The notes: a model not told the origin generated them from the letters alone. Positions 15,844 through 27,111 are shown, numbered from the stretch's first letter. The stretch is 64,000 nucleotides of DNA from Methylobacterium sp. GXS13 (GCF_001455965.1 NZ_LKKO01000028.1:1-64000), one strand, 5' to 3'. A program made the numbers and translations.

Positions 15844-18531
15844 ATGAAAGTCGTCGTCGTCGAGTCGCCGGCCAAAGCCAAGACGATCAATAAGTATCTT
15901 GGCCGCGACTATGAGGTGATCGCCTCCTTCGGGCACATCCGCGACCTGCCGGCCAAGGACGGCTCGGTCGATCCCGAGCAGGATTTCCACATGGTCTGGG
16001 AACTCGCGGACCGCGGCGCCAGCCGGGTCAGCGAGATCGCCAAGGCCTGCAAGGGCGCGGACAAGCTGATCCTGGCGACCGACCCGGATCGCGAGGGTGA
16101 GGCGATCTCCTGGCACGTCCTGGAGGCGCTGAACGCCCGCAAGGCGCTCAAGGGCATCCCGGTCGAGCGCGTCACGTTCAACGCCATCACCAAGGCCTCG
16201 GTCGAGGCGGCGATGCGCAAGCCGCGCGAGATCGATCAGGCCCTGGTCGACGCCTACCTGGCGCGCCGGGCGCTGGATTACCTCGTCGGCTTCAACCTCT
16301 CGCCGGTGCTGTGGCGCAAGCTCCCCGGCGCCCGCTCGGCCGGCCGGGTGCAGTCGGTGGCTTTGCGGCTCGTGGTCGAGCGCGAGATGGAGATCGAGAG
16401 CTTCAAGCCGCGCGAGTACTGGTCGCTCGTCGCGACGCTGACCACCACGGACGGCGCGACCTTCGAGGCCCGTCTGGTCGGCGCCGACGGCAAGCGGATC
16501 CAGCGCCTCGATGTCGGCACCGGCGACGCGGCGGCCGCGTTCAAGCGCGACCTCGAACTCGCGACCTTCCAAGTGGCGAGCGTCGAGGCCAAGCCCGCCA
16601 AGCGCCATCCGCAGCCGCCCTTCACCACCTCCACGTTGCAGCAGGAAGCATCGCGAAAACTCGGGATGGCGCCGGCGCAGACCATGCGGGTCGCGCAGCG
16701 CCTCTACGAGGGCGTCGATGTCGGCGGCGAGACGGTCGGCATCATCACCTACATGCGGACCGACGGCGTCGACATGGCGCCGGAGGCGATCCAGGACACC
16801 CGGAAGGTCATTGGAAAGGAGTTCGGCGACCGCTACGTCCCGGACGTGCCGCGCAAGTACAGCGTCAAGGCCAAGAACGCGCAGGAGGCCCACGAGGCCG
16901 TGCGCCCGACCGACATGAGCCGCCTGCCCAAGATGGTGGCGCGCCATCTCGAGCCGGAGCAGGCCAAGCTCTACGACCTGATCTGGACCCGTACCATGGC
17001 CAGCCAGATGGAGTCGGCCGAGCTGGAGCGCACCACCGTGGACGTCACGGCGAGCGTCGGCCCGCGCCGGATCGGCCTGCGCGCCACCGGCCAGGTCGTG
17101 AAGTTCGACGGCTTCCTGGCCCTGTACCAGGAGGGCAAGGACGACGAGGAGGACGAGGAGGGCAGCCGCCTTCCCCCGATGAAGGCCGGCGATCCCCTCA
17201 CCCGCGAGCGCATCACCTCGACCCAGCACTTCACCGAGCCGCCGCCGCGCTATTCCGAGGCGAGCCTGGTCAAGCGCATGGAGGAGCTCGGCATCGGCCG
17301 GCCCTCGACCTATGCGGCCGTACTCCAGACCCTTCGGGATCGGGAGTACGTGAAGATCGAGAAGAAGCGGCTGCAGCCGGAGGACAAGGGGCGCCTCGTC
17401 ACCGGCTTCCTGGAGAGCTTCTTCCGGCGCTACGTCGAGTACGATTTCACCGCCGACCTCGAAGGCCAGCTCGACCGGGTCTCCAACGCCGAGATCGACT
17501 GGCGGGCGGTGCTGCGCGATTTCTGGAAGGACTTTTCCGCGGCGATCGGCGAGACCAAGGAGCTGCGCGTCACCGACGTGCTCGAGGCGCTCAACGGCCT
17601 GCTCGGTCCGCACATCTTCCCCGACAAGGGCGACGGCTCGAACCCGCGCACCTGCACGGTCTGCGGCACCGGCCAGCTCTCGCTGAAGCTCGGCAAGTTC
17701 GGCGCCTTCATCGGCTGCTCGAACTACCCGGAGTGCAAGTACACCCGGCAGCTCTCGGCCTCCGGGGTCGATGGCGATGGGGACGGCTCCTCGGCCGAGG
17801 GCGGCCAGCCTGGCGTCCGGGTTTTGGGCAACGATCCGGTCACCGGGATGCCGGTGACGATCCGCGACGGGCGGTTCGGGCCCTTCGTCCAGCTCGGCGA
17901 GGCCTCCACGGAGAAGGACGCGACGAAGCCGAAGCGCTCCTCGCTGCCGAAGGGGCTCTCGCCGTCTTCGGTCGATCTGGACAAGGCGCTCGCCCTGCTG
18001 TCGCTGCCGCGCGAGGTGGCACGCCACCCCGAGACCGGCGAGCCGATCCTGGCCAATCTCGGCCGGTTCGGGCCCTACGTGCAGCACGGAAAGACCTACG
18101 CCAATCTCGGCAAGGACGACGACGTGCTGGAGGTCGGTGCCAACCGGGCCATCGACCTGATCGTCGCCAAGGAACAGGGCGGCGGCCGCGGCCGGGCTGC
18201 CGCCGATCCGGGGCGGCCGCTCGGCAAGGACGAGACGAGCGGGCGGGACCTCGTGGTCAAGGCCGGCAAGTATGGCCCCTACGTCACCGATGGCGAGGTC
18301 AATGCGACGTTGCCGAAGACGATGAATTCCGAGGCCCTGACCCTCGACGAGGCGATCGCGCTGGTGAACGCCAAGCGGGCGTCGGGCGGGGGTAAGCCGG
18401 CCAAGCGGAGCTCGGCCCGGAAGGCGCCGGCGCGGGCCGCGGCGGCCGACAAGAAGCCGGCGGCGAAGAAGGCCCCTGCGAAGAAGCCGGCGGCCAAGAA
18501 GAGTCCGGCGAAGAAATCGGGCGCTGGCTGA
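15844..18531 (+). CDS. topA: DNA topoisomerase I (type IA)
   Basis: Relaxes negatively supercoiled DNA. The 895-residue protein begins with the TOPRIM domain (VVVESPAKAKTINKYLG, then ATDPDREGEAISWH). The active-site Tyr is Y303 in IITYMRTDG. The C-terminus has one four-cysteine zinc ribbon (CTVCG...CSNYPEC, about residues 604-635) followed by three cysteine-free repeats (GRFGPFVQLG, GRFGPYVQHG, GKYGPYVTDG) and a Lys/Ala-rich tail like histone H1, probably for DNA binding. The start fits the family N-terminus. Confidence 0.96.
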   Translation: MKVVVVESPAKAKTINKYLGRDYEVIASFGHIRDLPAKDGSVDPEQDFHMVWELADRGASRVSEIAKACKGADKLILATDPDREGEAISWHVLEALNARKALKGIPVERVTFNAITKASVEAAMRKPREIDQALVDAYLARRALDYLVGFNLSPVLWRKLPGARSAGRVQSVALRLVVEREMEIESFKPREYWSLVATLTTTDGATFEARLVGADGKRIQRLDVGTGDAAAAFKRDLELATFQVASVEAKPAKRHPQPPFTTSTLQQEASRKLGMAPAQTMRVAQRLYEGVDVGGETVGIITYMRTDGVDMAPEAIQDTRKVIGKEFGDRYVPDVPRKYSVKAKNAQEAHEAVRPTDMSRLPKMVARHLEPEQAKLYDLIWTRTMASQMESAELERTTVDVTASVGPRRIGLRATGQVVKFDGFLALYQEGKDDEEDEEGSRLPPMKAGDPLTRERITSTQHFTEPPPRYSEASLVKRMEELGIGRPSTYAAVLQTLRDREYVKIEKKRLQPEDKGRLVTGFLESFFRRYVEYDFTADLEGQLDRVSNAEIDWRAVLRDFWKDFSAAIGETKELRVTDVLEALNGLLGPHIFPDKGDGSNPRTCTVCGTGQLSLKLGKFGAFIGCSNYPECKYTRQLSASGVDGDGDGSSAEGGQPGVRVLGNDPVTGMPVTIRDGRFGPFVQLGEASTEKDATKPKRSSLPKGLSPSSVDLDKALALLSLPREVARHPETGEPILANLGRFGPYVQHGKTYANLGKDDDVLEVGANRAIDLIVAKEQGGGRGRAAADPGRPLGKDETSGRDLVVKAGKYGPYVTDGEVNATLPKTMNSEALTLDEAIALVNAKRASGGGKPAKRSSARKAPARAAAADKKPAAKKAPAKKPAAKKSPAKKSGAG

Positions 18532-18576
18532 CGGCCGCGCCCGATCCCGGCGAAGAATTGGCGCGCTGTCTTCGCG

Positions 18577-18765
18577 TTATGCCAGATAGGTGATGGTCGC
18601 CGCCAGGGCGGTGGCGACGGTCGCCAGCGCGATGGTCAGGCCGTTCACGAGAAAGCGGGCGGGCGGCACGGACACCGTCTCCTCGACGCATCCGAACGCC
18701 GTGCCGGCGGCGTGCTCGAAACGGATCAGGGTGAGGCGGCGGGCCTCGATCGCGGCGTTGCTCAT
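18577..18765 (-). CDS. Small predicted membrane protein
   Basis: A 62-residue hypothetical protein with a hydrophobic C-terminal segment (FLVNGLTIALATVATALAATITYLA region) that could be a single membrane anchor. The ATG at 18765 has ggga about ten bases upstream. It lies between topA and parE on the opposite strand. I recognise no family. Coding status is plausible from its position and hydrophobic pattern but not certain. Confidence 0.45.
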   Translation of the reverse strand: MSNAAIEARRLTLIRFEHAAGTAFGCVEETVSVPPARFLVNGLTIALATVATALAATITYLA

Positions 18766-19011
18766 CGACGGCGGCTCCCGGACCACGGTCAAGCTCTTTC
18801 CCGATTAAACGCGGCCGGGGCCGCGCGGTTCCGATCCGGGCGACAGCTGAGAAAGCCTTAACCCACGATTGTGCAACGTCGCGATGACGGCTCCATCGCG
18901 CCGAACTGGCGCCGCCCCTCGCTCGCGGCGGCGCAGCATGCGATGATACGGCGGTTCGGCGACGCACCGAACGCCCTGGATGTTTCTGTTTTGTTCCGCT
19001 ATGATGCGGGG

Positions 19012-21168
19012 ATGAAGGCGCATGCTGCACGCTCCCAGGCCGGTCCGGCCGACACCCGTCCGCATGATACCGAGCCGGCCAGCGTGCCGCGTTCGCGGAG
19101 GCCGCGCGTGAGCGATCCGGCACGCGAGCTGTTCGGCCCCGGCGCGAAGCCGCCTGCCGCGCGTCCGGCGGAGCCGCGGCGGCGGCTCGTGGAATCGGCT
19201 TCGGTCCCGACCATCGCGGCGGCCGAGCCCGAGGCCGGCTACACCGCCTCCGACATCGAGGTGCTGGAGGGGCTTGAGCCGGTCCGGCGCCGGCCCGGCA
19301 TGTATATCGGCGGCACCGACGAACGGGCGCTGCATCACCTCTTCGCCGAGGTGATCGACAATTCCATGGACGAGGCGGTGGCCGGCCATGCCAGCTTCAT
19401 CGAGGTCGAGCTGGAGGAATCCGGCTCCCTCGTGATCACCGACAACGGCCGCGGCATCCCGGTGGATCCGCACCCGAAATTCCCCGGCAAGTCGGCGCTC
19501 GAAGTCATCATGACGACGCTGCACGCGGGCGGAAAATTCGACTCGAAGGTCTACGAGACCTCCGGCGGCCTGCACGGCGTCGGCATCTCGGTGGTCAACG
19601 CCCTGTCCGACCTCCTCGAGGTCGAGGTCGCCCGCAACCAGACCCTCTACCGCCAGACGTTCTCGCGCGGCCATGCTCAGGGGGCGCTGGAACTTGTCGG
19701 CCGGGTGCAGAACCGGCGTGGCACCCGGGTGCGGTTCCATCCCGATGCCGAGATCTTCGGCTCGCTGAAGTTCGACCCGCGCCGCCTGTTCAAGATGGCG
19801 CGCTCGAAGGCCTACCTGTTCGGCGGCGTCGAGATCCGCTGGCGCTGCGCCCCGGCCCTGCTCGAAGGCCTCGAGGGCGTGCCGGCCGAGGCGGTGCACC
19901 GGTTCCCGGACGGGCTGCGCGACTACCTGGCCCGGGACATCGAGGGCAAGGATCTGGTGACCGAGGCGATGTTCACCGGGAAGGTGACCAAGCCCGGCTC
20001 CCACGGCTCGCTCGAATGGGCGGTGGCCTGGATGGTCGCCGAGGACGGCTTCTCGCATTCCTACTGCAACACCATCCCGACGCCCGAGGGCGGCACCCAC
20101 GAGGCGGGCTTAAGGGTCGCGCTGCTGCGGGGCCTGCGCGAGCACGCCGAGCGCGTGAACCAGGCCAAGCGCATGACCGCGGTGACCACCGACGACGTCA
20201 TGGCGACCTGCGCGTCCATGCTCTCGGTGTTCATCCGCGAGCCGGAATTCCAGGGCCAGACCAAGGACAAGCTCGCCACCGTGGAGGCCCAGCGCATCGT
20301 CGAGACGGCGGTGCGCGACGCCTTCGACCATTGGCTCGCCGGCTCCCCGGCGCAGGCCAACAAGCTGCTCGACTGGGTGATCGACCGGGCCGAGGAGCGG
20401 CTGCGCCGGCGCCAGGAGAAGGAGGTCGCCCGCAAGAGCGCGACCCGCAAGCTGCGCCTGCCCGGCAAGCTGGCGGATTGCTCGGCCGCCGGCACCGCCG
20501 GCTCGGAGATCTTCATCGTCGAGGGCGATTCCGCCGGCGGCTCGGCCAAGCAGGCCCGCGACCGGACCACCCAGGCAATCCTGCCGCTGCGCGGCAAGAT
20601 CCTCAACGTCGCCTCGGCCTCCCGGGACAAGCTCGGCGCCAACCAGCTGATCTCCGACCTGACGCTGGCGCTCGGCTGCGGCACCGGCTCGGCCTTCCGC
20701 GAGACGGATCTGCGCTACGACAAGGTGATCATCATGACGGACGCCGACGTCGACGGCGCCCATATTGCGTCGCTGCTGATCACGTTCTTCTACCGGCAGA
20801 TGCCGAAGCTGATCGACCGCGGCCACCTCTACCTGGCGATCCCCCCGCTCTACCGGCTGCAGCAGGGCTCCAAGGTGGCCTATGCCCGGGACGACGCCGA
20901 CCGGGAGCGGATCACCAAGACGGTGTTCAAGGGCGGCAAGGTCGAGATCGGACGCTTCAAGGGCCTGGGCGAGATGATGCCGGCCCAGCTCAAGGAAACC
21001 ACCATGGACCCGAAGAAGCGCACGCTCCTGCGGGTCGCGATTCTCGACGAGGCCCGGGAATCGACCGGCGACACGGTGGAGCGCCTGATGGGCAACAAGC
21101 CGGAGGCCCGCTTCGCCTTCATCAGCGAGCGCGCCGCCTTCGCCGACGGGGTCGATCTGGATATCTAA
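19012..21168 (+). CDS. parE: DNA topoisomerase IV subunit B
   Basis: ATPase subunit of topoisomerase IV, which decatenates daughter chromosomes with ParC. The 718-residue protein has the GHKL ATPase domain (EVIDNSMDEAVAG, DNGRGIPVD, GGLHGVGISVVNALS), then the transducer, and the TOPRIM domain (IVEGDSAGGSAKQARDR and MTDADVDGAHIASLL). The length and lack of a long TOPRIM insert favour ParE over GyrB. The ATG at 19012 is chosen: it follows gcgggg and the upstream extension is not family-like. The first 70 residues are a basic, poorly conserved leader. parC is not in the window. Confidence 0.93.
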   Translation: MKAHAARSQAGPADTRPHDTEPASVPRSRRPRVSDPARELFGPGAKPPAARPAEPRRRLVESASVPTIAAAEPEAGYTASDIEVLEGLEPVRRRPGMYIGGTDERALHHLFAEVIDNSMDEAVAGHASFIEVELEESGSLVITDNGRGIPVDPHPKFPGKSALEVIMTTLHAGGKFDSKVYETSGGLHGVGISVVNALSDLLEVEVARNQTLYRQTFSRGHAQGALELVGRVQNRRGTRVRFHPDAEIFGSLKFDPRRLFKMARSKAYLFGGVEIRWRCAPALLEGLEGVPAEAVHRFPDGLRDYLARDIEGKDLVTEAMFTGKVTKPGSHGSLEWAVAWMVAEDGFSHSYCNTIPTPEGGTHEAGLRVALLRGLREHAERVNQAKRMTAVTTDDVMATCASMLSVFIREPEFQGQTKDKLATVEAQRIVETAVRDAFDHWLAGSPAQANKLLDWVIDRAEERLRRRQEKEVARKSATRKLRLPGKLADCSAAGTAGSEIFIVEGDSAGGSAKQARDRTTQAILPLRGKILNVASASRDKLGANQLISDLTLALGCGTGSAFRETDLRYDKVIIMTDADVDGAHIASLLITFFYRQMPKLIDRGHLYLAIPPLYRLQQGSKVAYARDDADRERITKTVFKGGKVEIGRFKGLGEMMPAQLKETTMDPKKRTLLRVAILDEARESTGDTVERLMGNKPEARFAFISERAAFADGVDLDI

Positions 21169-21196
21169 AGCGACGGAGCGCCCACGGTGCTGCACT

Positions 21197-21290
21197 CCGT
21201 CATTGCGAGCGCAGCGAAGCGACCTAGGGCAGCGCGACCTGGAAAAACGTAGCGCCGCACTGGGTTGCTTCGCGACGCTCGCAATGACGG
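21197..21290. repeat. Interspersed palindromic repeat, family A, copy 3
   Basis: A 94-base inverted repeat with arms ccgtcattgcgagcgcagcg and cgacgctcgcaatgacgg, the cleanest of three copies. It lies between the convergent stops of parE and the PRC-barrel gene, a position where it could also end transcription from both sides. Confidence 0.8.
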
Positions 21291-21362
21291 CGAGGGAATC
21301 GTGGACTGACTTTGAAGCGGCGCGCCTGGATCGCAACCGCATCCAGTCCGGTGCTGGTCAAG

Positions 21363-21851
21363 CTAATCTGCCGCCATCGCCTTGGCCGGATCGAAGGGGT
21401 GGGCGGCCGCCACCGTATCCTTGCTCATGTTGAGCACGGCGGAGAAGCGGTCCCCGCCCGGCCGCAGCACCAGGGCATCGGGCTCCACGGCGATGCGCTT
21501 GCTGCCAAGGCCCAGGACACCCCCGACATCCAGCACCACGGCTTTCAGGGCGCCGCCATCGGCGATCAGCAGGTCGTCGATCGTGCCGACATTGTCGCCG
21601 GCCGGGTTGCGCACCACGACGCCGATCATCTTGGAGGCCATGAAGGAGGCCGGCTTCAGGCCCTGCCGTTTGGTTGCAGCCTCGGCGCTGGCTGCGGCCA
21701 TCAACCGGCCGCCGTCACCGCCACCGGTCGACGTGCCGGGGCCGGTGCCGGGCAGCACCGTCTTGTTGCCGATCACGCTGGCGTCCTGGGCCCGGGCCGG
21801 AAGCCCGCCCAAGGCAAGAAGCGCCAGCGGGAGGAGAAAGGTCTTGTGCAT
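21363..21851 (-). CDS. Exported PRC-barrel domain protein
   Basis: A 162-residue protein with a signal peptide (MHKTFLLPLALLALGG...ARAQD) and a PRC-barrel domain in the C-terminal half (SKMIGVVVRNPAGDNVGTID, then VVLDVGGVLGLG). The linker is Gly/Ser/Thr-rich. Such proteins are common in Methylobacterium and Rhizobiales and are periplasmic or envelope-associated; no biochemical role is established. I chose the ATG at 21851 because a signal peptide starts there, although the frame stays open upstream. Confidence 0.82.
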   Translation of the reverse strand: MHKTFLLPLALLALGGLPARAQDASVIGNKTVLPGTGPGTSTGGGDGGRLMAAASAEAATKRQGLKPASFMASKMIGVVVRNPAGDNVGTIDDLLIADGGALKAVVLDVGGVLGLGSKRIAVEPDALVLRPGGDRFSAVLNMSKDTVAAAHPFDPAKAMAAD

Positions 21852-21957
21852 CGGGGATCGCTCCGGCGCAGCCGAGCCATCCGCGCGCCGTCGGTGAAAA
21901 GCCTCCGCGCCGGCGGCTGTTCCCGTCGCTCCTGTCGCACCGGGCCCCCGGAACGGC

Positions 21958-21984
21958 AAAGGGCCCGACCTTGCGGCCGGGCCC
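21958..21984 (-). terminator. Terminator hairpin of the porin gene
   Basis: On the minus strand gggcccg-gccgcaaggt-cgggccc is followed by ttt, 45-70 bases beyond the porin stop. A second strong hairpin (ggcggcgccagc/gctggcgccgcc, about 21992-22020) lies just before it. The T run is short, so termination efficiency is uncertain. Confidence 0.6.
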
Positions 21985-22027
21985 TTCAGCGGGGCGGCGC
22001 CAGCGGGGCTGGCGCCGCCGTTCGGTC

Positions 22028-22891
22028 TTAGTACGAGCCGAACTTGTAGTTCAGGCCGGCGCGGACGACGGCGAACTCGGTGTTCGCGGCGGCGCCGTTG
22101 AGGTAGGCGGTGCCGTTCGGGGCAAGGATGTTGCTGTAGTACACACCGCCGGCGGTGTTCTTCTGGCGGTCGAGGTTCACGTACAGGCCTTCGACCTTCA
22201 GGGTCACGGCCGAGGACTTGAAGAAGTTCAGGAACGAATCGGTGGGCAGGGCGTACTCGAGACCGCCGCCGACGGCGTAGCCGGAGCGGAAGCTGTCGCG
22301 GAAGCGGTTGCCAGCGAAGTTCTGGTCGTCCTGGCCCGAGCCATAGGCGTAACCGCCGGTGGCGTACACGAGGGTCCGGTCGAAGGCGTAGCCGAGGCGG
22401 CCGCGCACGGTGCCGAAGTAGTCGAGGCCGTTGCCGCTGGTGGCGACGAAGGCGCGGGACCCGAAAGCGCCACCCGGGTTGCCCGTGACGCCGTAGTTCA
22501 GGGTACCGTTGGCGCGGCGGGCGAAGTCGACGTACTGGGCGTCAGCCTCGATACCGACCACGATGCCGGAGCCCGGCGTGAACTGGTAGTTGTAGCCGAT
22601 CTGCGCGCCGCCGGTGAAGCCGTCGTTGTTGCTGCGGTTGTTGACGCTGACGATGGCGTTGGTGGTCGGCGAATTGATCAGCGAGCCGGCCGGGAGGGCG
22701 TAGTTGGTGGTGTTGCGGCTGCTGGCGTCGAAGCCGTAGCCGGCGTTCACGCCGACGTAGAAACCGGTCCAGGTGAACACCGGCACCGGCGTGAACACCG
22801 GCGGCGGCGCAGCGCGACGCGGCAGGTCAGCCGCAGACGCGGCGACAGTCATGCCGGCGAGAACGGTCGATGCAAGAAGAACGTTTTTCAT
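22028..22891 (-). CDS. Outer membrane beta-barrel protein, Omp25/porin family
   Basis: A 287-residue outer-membrane protein of the Rhizobiales Omp25/Omp31 type. It has a signal peptide (MKNVLLASTVLAGMTVAASA-A), a Pro-rich linker (RRAAPPPVFTPVPVFTWTG), then an eight-stranded-barrel pattern with GFYVGVNAGYGF and VRAGLNYKFGSY at the C-terminus; the final residue is aromatic, as required for Bam insertion. It is probably abundant, structural and immunogenic. It is followed by hairpins and preceded by a 416-base spacer with its promoter. Confidence 0.9.
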   Translation of the reverse strand: MKNVLLASTVLAGMTVAASAADLPRRAAPPPVFTPVPVFTWTGFYVGVNAGYGFDASSRNTTNYALPAGSLINSPTTNAIVSVNNRSNNDGFTGGAQIGYNYQFTPGSGIVVGIEADAQYVDFARRANGTLNYGVTGNPGGAFGSRAFVATSGNGLDYFGTVRGRLGYAFDRTLVYATGGYAYGSGQDDQNFAGNRFRDSFRSGYAVGGGLEYALPTDSFLNFFKSSAVTLKVEGLYVNLDRQKNTAGGVYYSNILAPNGTAYLNGAAANTEFAVVRAGLNYKFGSY

Positions 22892-23307
22892 GGTGCCATA
22901 GGTCCTGGGGTTGGCTTGAGCCGGCTGCCTTCTAGGCGCTCTGGATCGGCGGGTCTGTCGCTTTCCTGCAACAAGCTCGTCGAGACTAGCCCGATCTCGT
23001 CAACGAAAGGTGAAGGTTACGCGCACACATTCCCGTCCTGCGCGCCGAACTGTGTATCAGAAGCTGCAACGTCACTCTGATAAAGACTGAAGATTATTCG
23101 GGCCCCTTTGTCGCGCGGCCGTGGGAACTGGCCGATTCGGCATCGGCATTGATCGCGATCCCGTGATCGGGCGCCGGCGGCGGGGTTATAGTGTGGTTCG
23201 CTTCGGGCATCCGAATCGCGGCTCGCGTAAGCCGGTGGTTAACTGCGTTCCCTTTAAGGAGCTGTATCGCCCGTCGCCGGCTCCTCGGCCGGCCGAGAGG
23301 ATTGGCC
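22892..23307. other. Divergent promoter region, 416 bases
   Basis: Spacer between the porin gene (minus) and a small hypothetical gene (plus). AT content rises around 22990-23100, consistent with the porin promoter and an untranslated leader. I see no certain RNA gene, operator or repeat in it. Confidence 0.45.
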
Positions 23308-23658
23308 ATGCTCCCGCCCGCCGAGCGGACCCAGAAAACGTTCGGGACCCGCCGGCCCCCGGTCGCGATGGATATGACCGCATCGACGGATCGGGTCGCG
23401 CGGGCGCCGGACCGGCCCGCGGGATCGCTGGGTTGGGCTTTGCGCATCTCGGCCGTTGTCGGGCTGCTCGCCATCCTCGCGACTCAACAACTCTCCCGGC
23501 TGAGCCGGACCGATCCGGCTCCGGCCCAGTTCGCCTTGGGCGGCCGGGCGCTCCCGGTCGATCCGGAGACGACCGGGTCGGTGACGCCGTCGGGCGCCGC
23601 GCGGGCGACGCGTCTCGATCCTTGCCTCTTGCCCGCCCTGGACCGCCAGCACCCCTGA
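23308..23658 (+). CDS. Hypothetical single-pass membrane protein
   Basis: A 116-residue unrecognised protein: a basic, Pro/Arg-rich N-terminus, one hydrophobic helix (LRISAVVGLLAILATQQL, about residues 48-65), then a short external tail with one cysteine near the end. The ATG at 23308 has gagagg seven bases upstream; ATGs at 23368 and 23374 are alternatives. The topology suggests an inner-membrane anchored periplasmic tail. No neighbour indicates a function. Confidence 0.5.
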   Translation: MLPPAERTQKTFGTRRPPVAMDMTASTDRVARAPDRPAGSLGWALRISAVVGLLAILATQQLSRLSRTDPAPAQFALGGRALPVDPETTGSVTPSGAARATRLDPCLLPALDRQHP

Positions 23659-23842
23659 TCTCTGTGCGTGGGACCCGGCTGCGCGCATTGCGAGATTGAC
23701 AAGCCGCGCCAAGCCCCTAACTGACAGGCCCATGCGCCCCGCGGCCACGGGAGCGTACGTGCGCCTTATGAGAGCCCTCCCGAGCCGTTGCCGCGACGGT
23801 GTCCATCGCGCCGGCCGGGCGCGCAACGGTTCCTGAACGCAG

Positions 23843-25447
<1,605 letters not shown>

Positions 25448-25540
25448 CGTCGGGCTTAACGTTCTGGCTACGAACACGCACTAGACTGGTTTTGGGCCGT
25501 ATTTAGTAATCCACCGGCGGCCCCGGACCGTGGGTTACAG

Positions 25541-26602
25541 ATGAGCCAGGAGACCCATTCGGATCGCGATCGCAGCTTCGCCCTGGCGAAGCGGGCCCAC
25601 GATCTGATCCGCGATTACGGTCCCTCGGCGACGCCCCGCGCCTACGCGGTGTGGTACGCCTACGTGTCGGGCGAGCTGCCGCTGCTGGGCGACTCGGTCA
25701 AGCGTCTGACCACGCAGAACGGCAGCCTCACGGACGCCGATATCGACGACCTCCACGAGACCTATCTCGACGGCCGGCTGCTCGCGAGCGCGACCGGCGA
25801 CGTCAGCCGCGGCATGCTCGACGAGATCGCCGCGGTGACCGAGATCCTCGACCTGTCGCTCGGCTCGACCGCGCAGTACGGCGAGGCCCTGCGCGCGTTG
25901 GCGCAGGATCTGGCGCAGGAGGGCCTGCCGACCCGGGCGCGACTCGGCGAGATCGTCTCGACCCTGGTCTCCACCACCCGCGAGGTCGTGGTGAACAACC
26001 GGGTCCTTGAGGCGCGGATGCGCGAGACCCGCAGCGAGATCGAGACCCTGCGCGAGAAGCTGGAGGCGAGCCGGCTGGAGAGCCTCACCGACGCGCTGAC
26101 CGGGCTGGCGAACCGCAAGCATTTCGAGGAGATGCTGCAGGCCTCCCTGGAGGCCGCCCGGCTCGGGGCCACCCCGATGAGCCTGATCGTCCTCGACATC
26201 GATTTCTTCAAGCGCTTCAACGACCTCTACGGCCATCTCACGGGCGATCAGGTCCTGCGGCTGGTGGCCATCGTCATGCGCGAGAATGCCGGCAAGCAGG
26301 CGCTGCTCGCCCGGTTCGGCGGCGAGGAATTCGGCATCGTGCTGCCCGGCGCCGACCGCACTCTGGCCCGGCAGATGGCCGAGACGATCCGGGCCAGCGT
26401 GATGGGGCGGGAGCTGGTCAAGCGCTCGACCGGCGAGTCGCTCGGCAAGGTCACGGTCTCGCTCGGCGTCGCGGTGCTGCACGCCAGCGACAGCCCGGCC
26501 TCGCTCCTGGAGCGGGCGGATCTGTGCATGTTCGCGGCCAAGCGCGCCGGCCGGAACCGCATCGTGGACGACGCCGCCGAGGCGCTCCCGCACGTCGCCT
26601 GA
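25541..26602 (+). CDS. Diguanylate cyclase (GGDEF domain)
   Basis: Predicted to make cyclic di-GMP from two GTP. The 353-residue soluble protein has a helical N-terminal half without membrane segments and a coiled coil (about residues 150-185, RMRETRSEIETLREKLEASR). The C-terminal GGDEF domain has DLDFFKRFND-like metal/GTP residues (VLDIDFFKRFNDLYGHLTGD) and the active GGEEF form at about 262-266. I see no RxxD inhibitory site just before it. The input signal is unknown. It is not obviously co-transcribed with its neighbours. Confidence 0.9.
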   Translation: MSQETHSDRDRSFALAKRAHDLIRDYGPSATPRAYAVWYAYVSGELPLLGDSVKRLTTQNGSLTDADIDDLHETYLDGRLLASATGDVSRGMLDEIAAVTEILDLSLGSTAQYGEALRALAQDLAQEGLPTRARLGEIVSTLVSTTREVVVNNRVLEARMRETRSEIETLREKLEASRLESLTDALTGLANRKHFEEMLQASLEAARLGATPMSLIVLDIDFFKRFNDLYGHLTGDQVLRLVAIVMRENAGKQALLARFGGEEFGIVLPGADRTLARQMAETIRASVMGRELVKRSTGESLGKVTVSLGVAVLHASDSPASLLERADLCMFAAKRAGRNRIVDDAAEALPHVA

Positions 26603-26611
26603 CGCGCGGCG

Positions 26612-26989
26612 TCAGACCCGCGCCGGGATCCGGTCTTCCGAGACCGGCGTGATCGCCACCGATTCGCCGCAGCCGCAGGCCGAGGTCTGGTTCGGGTTGT
26701 TGAACACGAACTGCGAGGCGAGCTTGTTGGTGGTGAAGTCCATCTCGGTGCCGAGCAGGAACAGCACCGCCTTGGGATCGACGAACACCCGGACGCCGCG
26801 ATCCTCGACCACGTCCTCGCCGGGCTTGGCCGCCTCGGCATATTCCATCGTGTAGGACATGCCGGCGCAGCCGCCGTTCCGGACGCCGACCCGCAGGCCC
26901 GCGATCGGCCGGTCGGCATCCGCCATGATCGCCTTGATCCGCTCGGCCGCGCGATCGGTCAGCGAAAGAACCTTGAAGCCAGCAAACAT
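26612..26989 (-). CDS. A-type iron-sulfur carrier (IscA/SufA/HesB family)
   Basis: A 125-residue Fe-S cluster carrier. The three conserved cysteines are present: C41 in NGGCAG, and C105 and C107 in the C-terminal CGCGES. A-type carriers accept clusters from the SUF or ISC scaffold and deliver them to apoproteins. In Rhizobiales a SufA-like gene commonly ends the suf operon, but no suf gene is nearby here, so the exact name is left open. The ATG at 26989 matches the family N-terminus better than the one at 27007. Confidence 0.92.
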   Translation of the reverse strand: MFAGFKVLSLTDRAAERIKAIMADADRPIAGLRVGVRNGGCAGMSYTMEYAEAAKPGEDVVEDRGVRVFVDPKAVLFLLGTEMDFTTNKLASQFVFNNPNQTSACGCGESVAITPVSEDRIPARV

Positions 26990-27111
26990 CGTCACCCTCC
27001 CGCCCATCCGGGTTCAAGGCCCGGGAGCGCGCATTCTGACAGGCACAAGATAAGCATCCGTCGCCCCCCGGTCCACTCCGGCCGGGCCACAGGGCCGCGG
27101 CATTCGGCGCG

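Noticed and set aside
15463..18087. An 874-codon minus-strand frame opposite topA
   Set aside because: Antisense to topA; biased residue content only.
25462..25476. SOS box gttc-N7-gaac before the diguanylate cyclase
   Set aside because: The half-sites are in inverted, not direct, orientation, unlike the alphaproteobacterial LexA consensus.
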